The notes beneath the pieces are model-generated. The model saw nothing but the letters and a program-made list of their open reading frames with translations, did not search any database and was not told the origin of the DNA. Source: Pseudomonadota bacterium (GTDB taxonomy: Bacteria; Pseudomonadota; Gammaproteobacteria; CALCKW01). From it: a stretch of 44,007 bases of DNA. Each line of letters begins with the position of its first letter. Positions within the stretch are counted from its first letter, which is position 1. Both the position numbers and the translations under genes were made by a program. Below, one piece after another: positions 35,851 through 43,655 of the stretch. The stretch is from contig JBCCUP010000034.1 of assembly GCA_039196715.1 (NCBI GenBank), forward strand, positions 1 to 44,007, written 5' to 3'.

Positions 35851-37800
35851 ATGAAGCCCGGTATTCGGATGCACCTGTTGATCGTCGACACCGACACCGA
35901 GCGCGCGGCCGAGGTCGAGGGCCACCTGCGCCACCTCGGCAGCGCCGTGCGCACGACCCGCATCGACCACGTCGGCACCCTGCCGACCGACGCCCCGGTC
36001 TTCGACCTCTGTGTCGTTGCACTTGACGGCGGTGCCAGCCTCGCCGCAGCCGACCTGCCCGGGCTCCGTGAGCAGGGACAGCATGGGCCGGTGCTCGCGC
36101 TCGGCCAGCCGGATTTCGAGTGCGCGCTCGGCGCAATCCTCGCGCACGGTTTCGCCGACTGGGTCGGCACCGACGACCCCCTGCACCTGCGTGAAGCCGC
36201 CCGTCGCGAACTCGACGCCGCCAGCGCGCGTCTGCAGACACGGCAACTGCGCGACGCGCTGATCGACAGCGAGCGACGCCTCGAAGTCATCATGCACAAC
36301 ACCCGCGACGCCCACGCGGTGGTGATCGACGGTGTGCACGCCAACGCCAACAACCCCTACTTGCGCGCACTGCAGCTCGACCCGGCCCGGGCGACGGCCA
36401 CGCCGTTCCTCGACTGCGTGGTCGAGGCCGAACGTGACGACGCCCGCGCGCTGTTGCGCGCCTTCGGCCGGGGCGAGGCCCAGGACACGCGACGCGCTCA
36501 GACCTTCGTGCTGCCGGACGGCCGGACGCGCGCACTCGAGACGCGTTACGCCGCCTGGGTCGGCGACGGCGAGCGCGGCGTGCTGGTCAGCCTTGTCCGA
36601 CCCGTGCGTCAGCGCGGCGATGCCCTGACCCGGGGCGCGCCGACGGGGCCCGAGACAACCGGCACCCCGCGACCGATACCGGTTGCGGCAGCCGGTGCTG
36701 CGGCAGCCGATACTGCGGCAGCCGGCGCTGCGGCAGCCGGTGCCACTGGACGCGCGACGGCAACGGCGGACACCGACACCCTCATGCCGGTGGTCGAGCC
36801 TCAGCCCACCGCCGAGGTGCCGTCTCAGCCCGACGCGACGGGCGGGCTCGCCGCCGGGCTCACTGCCGGGCTGGCGACCGAACCGGCGGCGCCGGCAACC
36901 GACCGCCCGACCCGATCGCGCGTGCCGAGCAGCGTCGGCGGACTCGCCGCCGAGCTCGACGACACGCAGCTGCCGGAGGCAACGGCCAGCGCACCGCCCA
37001 CCGACACGCCCGCGGCACCCGCGCCGAGCGCCGCCGACACCGACAGCAAAGACGCCCCGGTTGCGACTGCGGGTGCCCTGCGTGAACGGCTGCGCCAGTC
37101 GATTCGGCAGAACACGCTGGTGGTGCGCACCGCGTCACTGCACACCGTGGGCGCCAGCTCGGTCGAGCACCACCTGAACGTGTCGTTGCTGCCAGGCGAA
37201 CTGCTGCACCCGCTCGCCGACGGTGACGCCGTGCGTCGTGTCGCCACGCGGGTCGGACTCGCAGCGGCCCTCGACCGCTGGCACTTGTTCGTCGCGAGCC
37301 GGCTCGCCGCACGGAAAGCGCCGCGCCTCGGCGCCGCGCGGGTCCGTTTGCACGTCACCCTGTGCGACAGCGCGCTGCAAGACGAAACGCTCGGCGATTG
37401 GCTCAAGCAGCTCTCGGGTCAGTACCCGGGACTGCGTCATACCATCTGGCTACCACTGCCGGCGGCACGGCGTGCACCGGAGGACACGGCGCGCTTTCGC
37501 CTGACGCTCGAAGCCGTTGGCATGCGCCTGTGTCTGACCGACGCGTTTCAGAACGCCGGCGACCTGACCGACCTGCGTGCACTGCGCCCCCACGACGTCT
37601 GTCTGCACAGCGGGGTACTGACCGCGTGGGCGGCCGGGCGCTTCTCGACCGACAACGTGCAGCGCCTGACCGCATTGCTACAGTCACATCAGATCCAGAC
37701 GCTTTGCGCCGAGCCCCACCCCCAGCTCGACGAGGACGCTGCGGCGCGGCTTGGGTTTTGCTTGATCAGCCCGGTAAAGCGAGAAGACACCGTTGAATGA
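35851..37800 (+). CDS. Degenerate REC-PAS-EAL-like signalling protein
   Basis: 649 residues, probably cytosolic, resembling FimX-type c-di-GMP effectors in layout. The receiver-like domain (1-120) has IVDTDTERA, but the phosphoacceptor position reads Ala57 (FDLCVVALDGG), so it cannot be phosphorylated in the normal way. A PAS-like domain lies at about 142-235 (RRLEVIMHNTRDAHAVVIDG). A long Ala/Pro/Thr-rich linker (about 255-405) includes a 15-bp DNA repeat. The C-terminal EAL-like domain (about 408-645) contains IRQNTLVVRTASLHTVG, VRLHVTLCDSALQDETL and VCLHSGVLTAWA but lacks the EAL signature and metal ligands, so phosphodiesterase activity is not expected. It may bind c-di-GMP or partner proteins, perhaps for pili or motility. 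No GGDEF domain is seen. Confidence 0.72.
   Translation: MKPGIRMHLLIVDTDTERAAEVEGHLRHLGSAVRTTRIDHVGTLPTDAPVFDLCVVALDGGASLAAADLPGLREQGQHGPVLALGQPDFECALGAILAHGFADWVGTDDPLHLREAARRELDAASARLQTRQLRDALIDSERRLEVIMHNTRDAHAVVIDGVHANANNPYLRALQLDPARATATPFLDCVVEAERDDARALLRAFGRGEAQDTRRAQTFVLPDGRTRALETRYAAWVGDGERGVLVSLVRPVRQRGDALTRGAPTGPETTGTPRPIPVAAAGAAAADTAAAGAAAAGATGRATATADTDTLMPVVEPQPTAEVPSQPDATGGLAAGLTAGLATEPAAPATDRPTRSRVPSSVGGLAAELDDTQLPEATASAPPTDTPAAPAPSAADTDSKDAPVATAGALRERLRQSIRQNTLVVRTASLHTVGASSVEHHLNVSLLPGELLHPLADGDAVRRVATRVGLAAALDRWHLFVASRLAARKAPRLGAARVRLHVTLCDSALQDETLGDWLKQLSGQYPGLRHTIWLPLPAARRAPEDTARFRLTLEAVGMRLCLTDAFQNAGDLTDLRALRPHDVCLHSGVLTAWAAGRFSTDNVQRLTALLQSHQIQTLCAEPHPQLDEDAAARLGFCLISPVKREDTVE
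36685..36744. repeat. Four tandem 15-bp units in the linker of the REC-PAS-EAL-like gene
   Basis: Four successive copies of a GCGGCAGCCGGTGCT-like unit (starts 36685, 36700, 36715, 36730), each differing by one to three bases. They encode five-residue units AAAGA/AAADT. The repeat is in frame and lies in the disordered linker, so unit-number variation would change linker length without breaking the protein. Confidence 0.85.
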
Positions 37801-37828
37801 CACCAAATTTTCCTGCGGAAAGAGGCAC

Positions 37829-37857
37829 TTGACAAAGATCTGACGTTGACATAGCTT
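37829..37857 (+). promoter_or_regulatory. Weak candidate promoter upstream of the Cas6-RT gene
   Basis: TTGACA at 37829-37834 followed 17 bp later by TAGCTT (37852-37857), with a second TTGACA at 37846-37851 and an AT-rich tract to 37890. The -35 boxes are perfect but the -10 is poor. The 190-bp region 37801-37990 contains no gene and no CRISPR repeat. Confidence 0.3.
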
Positions 37858-37990
37858 CATTCTTGATCAGTCATTCTAAAATTAACAATGACCCGAGCTG
37901 ATCGAGGTAGGCACATGCAGCCACCACACCACCAACGGGCCCGGATTGACCCAGGTGCGGCGCGGTTGCCTCCACACACAAGGGACTCTC

Positions 37991-39670
37991 ATGGACGATG
38001 ATTTCCGGACCGACGAACCCGCGTTGCCGATAGCGCAGCTCCTGCCCGTGCGTGCTGTGACGATCACGCTGCAGTTCACAGGCGCTTCACAACCCAAGTT
38101 CTTTCACCAGGCGAGCCTCGCCGCCTTTGTCCGCCACCTGCTGCGCGAACCGCCCGAGTTCGACACGCTGCTTCGCATCCACTGCCTCGAAACCGGCCGT
38201 ACACACTTTGCACCGGGCGACCACTACAGCTTCTCCGTGATCTCCCTGGCCGGCGGCGAACAGTTGCTGGACGAGCTCGTGCAGAGCCTGCAAATGCTGC
38301 CCGACTCGGCCCTTCGCCGCGAACGCCGCATCTGCTTTCGCGACAACCTCCGCTTCGTCGCGTTGCGTGACGAACTCACGGGCCAGCCGGTCGATTCGGT
38401 GCAGGCTCTGTCCACGCTGGACGCGGACGGCCTGACGGCGATGGCCGCGCAGCTCGCCGAACAGAACGCCGACGCACTGCAAGTGCGCTTTGACGCACCG
38501 GTGCGCTTGCTCAAGGACAAGGGCAAGCGCCTGAACGCGCGCGGCGAATCCCGCTACTGCCACACCGCCGAAGACCTCGACCCGGCGCTCTTGATCAACC
38601 GCGTGCGCGACAGTTTCGCCGATTTGCTGCGCCGCCGCGGCGCGAGCTACCTGCCGCCCCGCACCGCTGCGCCGGAAGTGGGCTACGGCCAGACCGACGT
38701 GTTCTGGCTCGACGGCATCTACAGCGACCCGGGCTCGCGCGACCGCGGCATGGGCGGGCTGTGCGGCCAACTGACGCTCAAGCAAACCGAACAGCTGTCG
38801 TCCGACTGGTGGCAGTTGCTGGCCCTCGGTCAGTTCACCGGCATCGGCCAACGCACCTCGCAGGGCTGGGGCCGCTTCCGGCTCGGCCCGCCTGGCGCGG
38901 ACTGGGCCGAGCGCGACGACACAGTGCAGAGCACCAGCCCGATTCGCCAGATCGTCGGCGACAAGAACCTGCTGACGGCCTACTACCACTGCCTGTTCGA
39001 ACAGGAACAGCTCGGACGGGCGGGCGACTTGTCACCGGCCTTGCCCGAAGACCCCCTGCCCGACCCGGTTGCGACCTTGCGCGAGCACTTCGCAGCGCTT
39101 GAGGGCCTGCGCTACACGGTGCCCGCACCGCAGCAGTTCACCGCGCGCGACCAGGCCGCCGTTGCAGTGCCACCGCTGATCGACCGCGTGATGCAACAGG
39201 CGACCCTGCAGGTCCTGCTGCCCGCGCTGGTGCAACTGCAGGCAACCGGCCGCGCCCAGCTCAACAGCCCCGACCTCGCGCAGTCGTTCATCGATTCACA
39301 GGCCCTGCACCGCAGACTCGAGGCCAGCGACGCCTTCGGTGCGGCACGCAAGCACGCCGCCACCTGCGACGCGCGCACCGTGGCTGCCCACCTCAGTGCC
39401 GTGTTCGGCGAAGACCCGATCATGCGCTACGTCGAATCGTGGCTCTCGGCCGATGGCGACAACCCGGGCGTCACGCTGGGATCGCCTCTGGTGTCCTTGA
39501 TCGCCCAACCCATTGGCCTCGAGCCTGTGGCCGTCGACGCCTGGCGGGAACTCGCGAACAGCTCCGGACGTCAGGGCGGCCACCACAAACCGAGCAAGGG
39601 CGTGCGCATCCGCTCGCGGTCGCCCTACCGGCACTACAACACCAACGGCCGCTCGAAGACGGGCACCTAG
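37991..39670 (+). CDS. Cas6 endoribonuclease fused to a degenerate, truncated reverse transcriptase
   Basis: 559 residues from ATG 37991 (AAGGGA 6 nt upstream). Residues about 20-300 are a Cas6 (PF10040-type) CRISPR RNA endonuclease. A candidate catalytic His39 lies in FFHQASLAAFVRHLL, and the diagnostic C-terminal glycine-rich loop is LGQFTGIGQRTSQGWGRFRL (about 279-298). Residues about 320-515 match the early part of the RT in Cas6-RT-Cas1 fusions: RYTVPAPQQF, VPPLIDRVMQQATLQVLLPA (393-412), GEDPIMRYVESWLSA, and GVTLGSPLVSLIAQPIG, the counterpart of the GxPQGxPLSPLLANL block. The motif A FFD is lost (CDARTVAAHL), and the protein ends before the YxDD motif, thumb and Cas1. The tail 524-559 is very basic. 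No cas1, cas2, cas10 or array is visible. Confidence 0.8.
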   Translation: MDDDFRTDEPALPIAQLLPVRAVTITLQFTGASQPKFFHQASLAAFVRHLLREPPEFDTLLRIHCLETGRTHFAPGDHYSFSVISLAGGEQLLDELVQSLQMLPDSALRRERRICFRDNLRFVALRDELTGQPVDSVQALSTLDADGLTAMAAQLAEQNADALQVRFDAPVRLLKDKGKRLNARGESRYCHTAEDLDPALLINRVRDSFADLLRRRGASYLPPRTAAPEVGYGQTDVFWLDGIYSDPGSRDRGMGGLCGQLTLKQTEQLSSDWWQLLALGQFTGIGQRTSQGWGRFRLGPPGADWAERDDTVQSTSPIRQIVGDKNLLTAYYHCLFEQEQLGRAGDLSPALPEDPLPDPVATLREHFAALEGLRYTVPAPQQFTARDQAAVAVPPLIDRVMQQATLQVLLPALVQLQATGRAQLNSPDLAQSFIDSQALHRRLEASDAFGAARKHAATCDARTVAAHLSAVFGEDPIMRYVESWLSADGDNPGVTLGSPLVSLIAQPIGLEPVAVDAWRELANSSGRQGGHHKPSKGVRIRSRSPYRHYNTNGRSKTGT

Positions 39671-40494
39671 GGGGCCGCGCAAAAACGCGATCCCGGTGCC
39701 GGCGGCTCGACCGGTGGCCCGGCAAAACACTGCGCGGCACCCATCCACGCCGTCGCCGTCGGGCCCCGCACCTCCAGGCCGGTGTCATCGACGTGCCGGG
39801 TCTGGGTCACCACCTGGGCAAAGCCCACGGCATCGCCTGTGATGCTGTCCGGGCCCTCGCCAAAGGCCCAGGTGCCCCCGGAGGGCGCGCGCAGCCGCAG
39901 CGTCGGCAGTGCGCCCGGCGCCGTCCGGCCCCGCACACGAAAACTCCAGTCGAAGGTGTTCACACCCAGCACGACGACGTGGCGCACGCGGTCGGTGTGC
40001 ACCCGCTCACGGCCGCAGAGGTCGTAGACCGCCTGGGCGTGCGCCCAGGTTTCCATCAGCCGTGCCGAGACCGCCGAACGCACCGACATGTCGGGCCCGG
40101 CCCACTGCACCCGGTGCGCAGGGTCCAGCGCGCCAAAGGTGGAGACGATGTCGGCGCAACCGCTGCGCCAGAGAGAAAACAGACGGTCGGCCGGCGGCTC
40201 GTCGAGGCCGCTTTCGATCGCCCGGAACGCCTCACCGCGCGCCAACCCCGCTTGCACGGCGCCGACACAGCGCGCGAGCTCCGCCGGGTCGCGCACGGCC
40301 AACAGGGCCATACGGTTCCAGAAATGCAGGTGCGCGACCGTGTCGCGAACCGACCACCCCTCGAACTGCGTGGCCTCCGCCCAACGCGCGTTCGGCAACT
40401 CGGCGAGCAGACGCGCGACGTCATCGCACTCGGCCTCGAAATCGGTACACAGCTCGCGCACGGTTGCTCCCGGGTTTGCACGGTGCGATACCAT
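39667..40494 (-). CDS. DinB/MDMPI-like putative metal-binding protein (TIGR03084-like)
   Basis: 275 residues from ATG 40492-40494. The N-terminal four-helix bundle is of the mycothiol-dependent maleylpyruvate isomerase/DinB type (FEGWSVRDTVAHLHFWNRMA), with the metal-ligand pattern completed by RLMETWAHAQAVYDLCG. The C-terminal domain (GVNTFDWSFRVRGRTAPGAL, GDAVGFAQVVTQTRHVDDTGL) matches TIGR03084-type proteins. Gammaproteobacteria do not make mycothiol, so a maleylpyruvate isomerase activity is not implied. Function is unknown; a thiol-transferase or small-molecule modifying role is only inference. It converges on the Cas6-RT gene, with stop codons overlapping by 3 nt, and is divergent from the oxidoreductase gene with 28 bp between start codons. 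Confidence 0.75.
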   Translation of the reverse strand: MVSHRANPGATVRELCTDFEAECDDVARLLAELPNARWAEATQFEGWSVRDTVAHLHFWNRMALLAVRDPAELARCVGAVQAGLARGEAFRAIESGLDEPPADRLFSLWRSGCADIVSTFGALDPAHRVQWAGPDMSVRSAVSARLMETWAHAQAVYDLCGRERVHTDRVRHVVVLGVNTFDWSFRVRGRTAPGALPTLRLRAPSGGTWAFGEGPDSITGDAVGFAQVVTQTRHVDDTGLEVRGPTATAWMGAAQCFAGPPVEPPAPGSRFCAAP

Positions 40495-40522
40495 GCCGGT
40501 TCACTCGCCCCAACCTTACGCC

Positions 40523-41506
40523 ATGCACGCCATCTTCTGCGACCAACACGGCCCGATCGACACCCTGCGCCTCGGTGAGGCCGACACACCCACACCGGGC
40601 GAACACGAGGCGCTGATCCGTGTGCGGGCGGCCGGGGTGAATTTTCCGGACGGCTTGCTGGTGCAGGGCCTGTACCAGGCCAAGCCGCCGTTGCCCTTCA
40701 TCCCGGGCATGGAGTTCTGCGGCGACGTTGTCGCCGTTGGCGACAGTGTGTCAACCGTCTCGGTCGGCCAGCGCGTGATGGGCAGCAGCGCGGGCTTCGG
40801 CGCCTTCGCCGAGAGCCTCTGCGCCGACGCGCGCGCGCTGGTGCCGGTGCCGGAGGCCATCCCCGACGCCGAGGCCGCGAACCTCCTGTGTGCCCACGGC
40901 ACAGCGCACCACGCCCTGAACCAGCGTGCGGCGCTCGCGTCGGGCGAACACGTGCTGGTGCTCGGTGCGGCGGGTGGTACCGGGCTTGCAGCTGTGCAGG
41001 TCGCCAAGGCGATGGGCGCGACCGTGATCGCAGCCGCCTCGACCGAGGACAAACTCGCGCTGGCACGCGAGAACGGCGCCGACCACACGGTCAACTACGC
41101 AACCGACGACCTCAAGACGGCCGTGCGCGCGCTCACCGACAACCGCGGTGTGGATGTGGTGTACGACCCGGTGGGTGGCGACGCCTTCGACACCAGCTGC
41201 CGCCTCATGGCACGCGGTGGACGGTTGCTGGTGATTGGCTTTGCCAGCGGGCGCATCCCGCAGTTTCCGGTGAACCTCGCGCTGGTCAAGGAGTTCAGCG
41301 TGGTCGGTGCGTTCTGGGGCAGCTTCGTGCGGCACGAGCCTGCGCTCGCCGCCGACAACTTCGCCGAACTGATCGGTTGGTACCTCCAAGGCGCCGTCAA
41401 GGTGCAGGTGGAGAAGACGTACCCGCTCGATCAGACAGTGGCCGCACTCGAGCACGTGATGGGCCGGCAGGTGCGCGGCAAAGTCGCGATCGTGCCGGGC
41501 GGCTGA
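40523..41506 (+). CDS. Quinone-oxidoreductase-like NADPH-dependent MDR enzyme
   Basis: 327 residues from ATG 40523 (MHAIFCDQHGPIDTLRLGEA); the frame upstream has no similarity. Zinc-free medium-chain dehydrogenase/reductase of the QOR type: GroES-like domain with VNFPDGLLVQGLYQAKPPLPFIPGMEFCGDVV, and a cofactor domain with the AAxGGxG motif LVLGAAGGTGLAAVQVAKAMGA, then GVDVVYDPVGGDAF and GRLLVIGFASGRIP. No zinc-binding cysteine set is visible. NADPH-dependent reduction of a quinone or enone is the family activity; the substrate is unknown. It is divergent from the DinB-like gene and convergent with the AEC transporter. Confidence 0.9.
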   Translation: MHAIFCDQHGPIDTLRLGEADTPTPGEHEALIRVRAAGVNFPDGLLVQGLYQAKPPLPFIPGMEFCGDVVAVGDSVSTVSVGQRVMGSSAGFGAFAESLCADARALVPVPEAIPDAEAANLLCAHGTAHHALNQRAALASGEHVLVLGAAGGTGLAAVQVAKAMGATVIAAASTEDKLALARENGADHTVNYATDDLKTAVRALTDNRGVDVVYDPVGGDAFDTSCRLMARGGRLLVIGFASGRIPQFPVNLALVKEFSVVGAFWGSFVRHEPALAADNFAELIGWYLQGAVKVQVEKTYPLDQTVAALEHVMGRQVRGKVAIVPGG

Positions 41507-41522
41507 GGTCGGCTTGGCGGGC

Positions 41523-42473
41523 TCAGACCATGCCCGCGAGGCGGAAGGCCATCAGGCCGAGGCTTGTAAACACGATCGACGCGACCGTCGTCACCACGAT
41601 GATGTTGGACGCGAGCGCGTCGTTGCCGCCAAAACTCCGCACCATGACGTAGCTCGCGCTGGCCGTGGGCGCCGACGCCATGAGAAAGACCAGCACGGTC
41701 TCCATCGCGTCGAGGTCGGCGAGCACCGCCAGCCCCACCACCAACGCCGGCGACAGAATGCCCTTGCCGAGCGACCCGACCACGGCGCTCCGCGGTGCGG
41801 CGTGCAGTGCGCCGAAGTTGAGCGCCGCCCCGGTGCAGAGCAACGCCAACGGCAGCACCATCTGGCCGAGGTAGTCGAGCGTGCTGATCACCGCCGTCGG
41901 CACAGGCGCGCCAGTCACCCGCACCACCCCGCCGGCGACGATCGCGAGTATCAACGGGTTCTTCAGCACGCCGAAGAGCGCAGAGCGCACGTCACTGCGG
42001 CCGTGCAGGTAGTGGTTCAACAACACCACGGCGATCACGTTATACAGCACCGTCACCACACCGAGGTAGACAACCACGGCTGCCAAGCCGGCATCACCGA
42101 AGGCGTTGAAACAGTAGGCGAGCCCGACCACGCCCATGTTGGCGCGGTAGGCGCCCTGCACCACCACGCCGCGGTCCGACACGTCCTCGACGACCACGCG
42201 CACGATCAGGATCATCAACCCGCACACCAGGGTCGTGCCGATCACGCCGACCCAGAGCATGTTGACGCTGCTGCCCGAGCCGCTCGGCGAGCTGACCATC
42301 TTGACGAACAGCATGGCGGGCATGGCGACGTTGAACACCACCCAGGTTGCCTGGCCGAGAAAGGCCTCATCGATGCGGCCAAACCGCCGCAGCCCGGTGC
42401 CAACCAGCATGATGAGCAGGATCGGCGCCGTGATGTTCACGGCAAAGAGGAGCAGTGGGAAAAGGTCAATCAC
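41523..42473 (-). CDS. AEC-family (auxin efflux carrier-like) transporter
   Basis: Integral membrane carrier of 316 residues, GTG start at 42471-42473. About ten hydrophobic helices in two halves; AEC features are VFNVAMPAMLFVKMV near the N-terminus, QGAYRANMGVVGLAY (the family's conserved N-x-G region), LKNPLILAIVAGGVV, and LALLCTGAALNFG leading into the second half, then MASAPTASASYVMVRSFGG near the end. Bacterial relatives move malonate, malate or other organic acids, but nothing nearby fixes the substrate. It is convergent with the QOR-like gene and divergent from the EamA transporter with 153 bp between their starts. Confidence 0.9.
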   Translation of the reverse strand: MIDLFPLLLFAVNITAPILLIMLVGTGLRRFGRIDEAFLGQATWVVFNVAMPAMLFVKMVSSPSGSGSSVNMLWVGVIGTTLVCGLMILIVRVVVEDVSDRGVVVQGAYRANMGVVGLAYCFNAFGDAGLAAVVVYLGVVTVLYNVIAVVLLNHYLHGRSDVRSALFGVLKNPLILAIVAGGVVRVTGAPVPTAVISTLDYLGQMVLPLALLCTGAALNFGALHAAPRSAVVGSLGKGILSPALVVGLAVLADLDAMETVLVFLMASAPTASASYVMVRSFGGNDALASNIIVVTTVASIVFTSLGLMAFRLAGMV

Positions 42474-42626
42474 GCAAGTTACCCGAGGGCATCCGCCCGG
42501 CGAGCCAACCGGTGCGATGGAAGCCTGAGACCCTAGGCGACAGTTCGTGCGAGCACAACACCCTGCCGGTCAAACACCGGGCCGCAAAGCGCAGTTGGGT
42601 TGCACAACAGCGGCTACACTGGCTCC

Positions 42627-43520
42627 ATGCACTCACCTGCTCTGCTGCTTGTTGTCACCGGCTTTTTTCTCGGCCTGACGTTTCCGCTCGGCAAGCTCGC
42701 GACCGCGGCGTCGGTACCCCCACTTGTCTGGGCCTGCTGGCTGTCCGGCGGCAGCGCGCTGTGTCTTGTCGCGATCCGCGGTTTTGCGCGCAAGCGGGTG
42801 CGTGTGCAGCCACCGTTCGCTCGCTATTACCTGCTCAGTGCGGTTGTGTCACTTGTGCTGCCAAACACGCTGATCTTCATCGTGGTCGACAAACTGGGAG
42901 CAGGCTTCACCAGCATCTTTTTCACCCTCTCACCGATTTTCACCTTGATCCTGTCCTCGATCGTCCAGGTCAGGGTGCCCAATGCCCTGGGCATCGCCGG
43001 TGTGATCACCGGCTTTCTCGGCGCCATCGTGGTGGCGTGGACGCGGGGTGAAGCTGCGCAGCCCGCGGCCTGGCTGTGGGTGTTTGCCGGTCTGTGCATC
43101 CCGGTGTCGCTAGCAGTTGGCAACGTCTACCGCACCGTCGCCTGGCCGGCCGGCGGTGAGCCACTCGAGCTCGCTGCCGGCAGTAACGCAGCGGCCGCCG
43201 TGATGCTGGTGCTCGCGGCAGTGACCGTCGACGGTCTCGGCGCATTCACACGGGTGTTCGATCTGCCCTGGCTCGCACTTGCCCAGGTTGCCGCGTCCAC
43301 GGCGATGTTCACAACCTTTTTCCGTCTGCAGCTCGCCGGCGGACCAACCTACCTCAGCCAGATCGGCTACGTCGCCGCGGCGGTCGCGTTGCTGATCGGC
43401 ACCTTCGTGCTCGGCGAACGCTACGCGCCGCTCACCTGGCTCGGCGCCGGCATCATCTTCACCGGTGTGGGGTTCAGCATTGCGTCAACGCGCACCGTGG
43501 CTGAGGACACCCCCCGGTAA
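42627..43520 (+). CDS. EamA/DMT-superfamily transporter
   Basis: 297 residues from ATG 42627 (MHSPALLLVVTGFFLGLTFP); an in-frame TTG at 42600 adds nine residues without family similarity. Ten predicted membrane helices in two EamA repeats: repeat one has FPLGKLATAASVPPLVWACWL and LGAGFTSIFFTLSPIFTLILS, and repeat two ends GPTYLSQIGYVAAAVALLIGTFVLGERYAPLTWLGAGIIFTGVGF. The GE.....W.G..li..G pattern is typical of the second repeat. Family members export amino acids or metabolites, or import nucleotide sugars; specificity here is unknown. It is the last gene before the repeat region. Confidence 0.9.
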   Translation: MHSPALLLVVTGFFLGLTFPLGKLATAASVPPLVWACWLSGGSALCLVAIRGFARKRVRVQPPFARYYLLSAVVSLVLPNTLIFIVVDKLGAGFTSIFFTLSPIFTLILSSIVQVRVPNALGIAGVITGFLGAIVVAWTRGEAAQPAAWLWVFAGLCIPVSLAVGNVYRTVAWPAGGEPLELAAGSNAAAAVMLVLAAVTVDGLGAFTRVFDLPWLALAQVAASTAMFTTFFRLQLAGGPTYLSQIGYVAAAVALLIGTFVLGERYAPLTWLGAGIIFTGVGFSIASTRTVAEDTPR

Positions 43521-43655
43521 CGGTCCGGGCTGTTTCAGCTGAGCCGAGCACCCCTGGCCGGGCGCCCCTGGCAGGCTGACGCGGCGACAACCCCCCTCCC
43601 TCGCGGTGCTGGGCCGAAACCCCGATCCGACGTGCGATCACCCCTGCAGGTGCGT
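43521..43655. other. Short gene-free stretch before the tandem repeat
   Basis: No open frame with recognisable similarity and no clear terminator hairpin with a T-tract after the EamA transporter gene. It leads into the hairpin-rich repeats that occupy the rest of the window. Confidence 0.5.
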
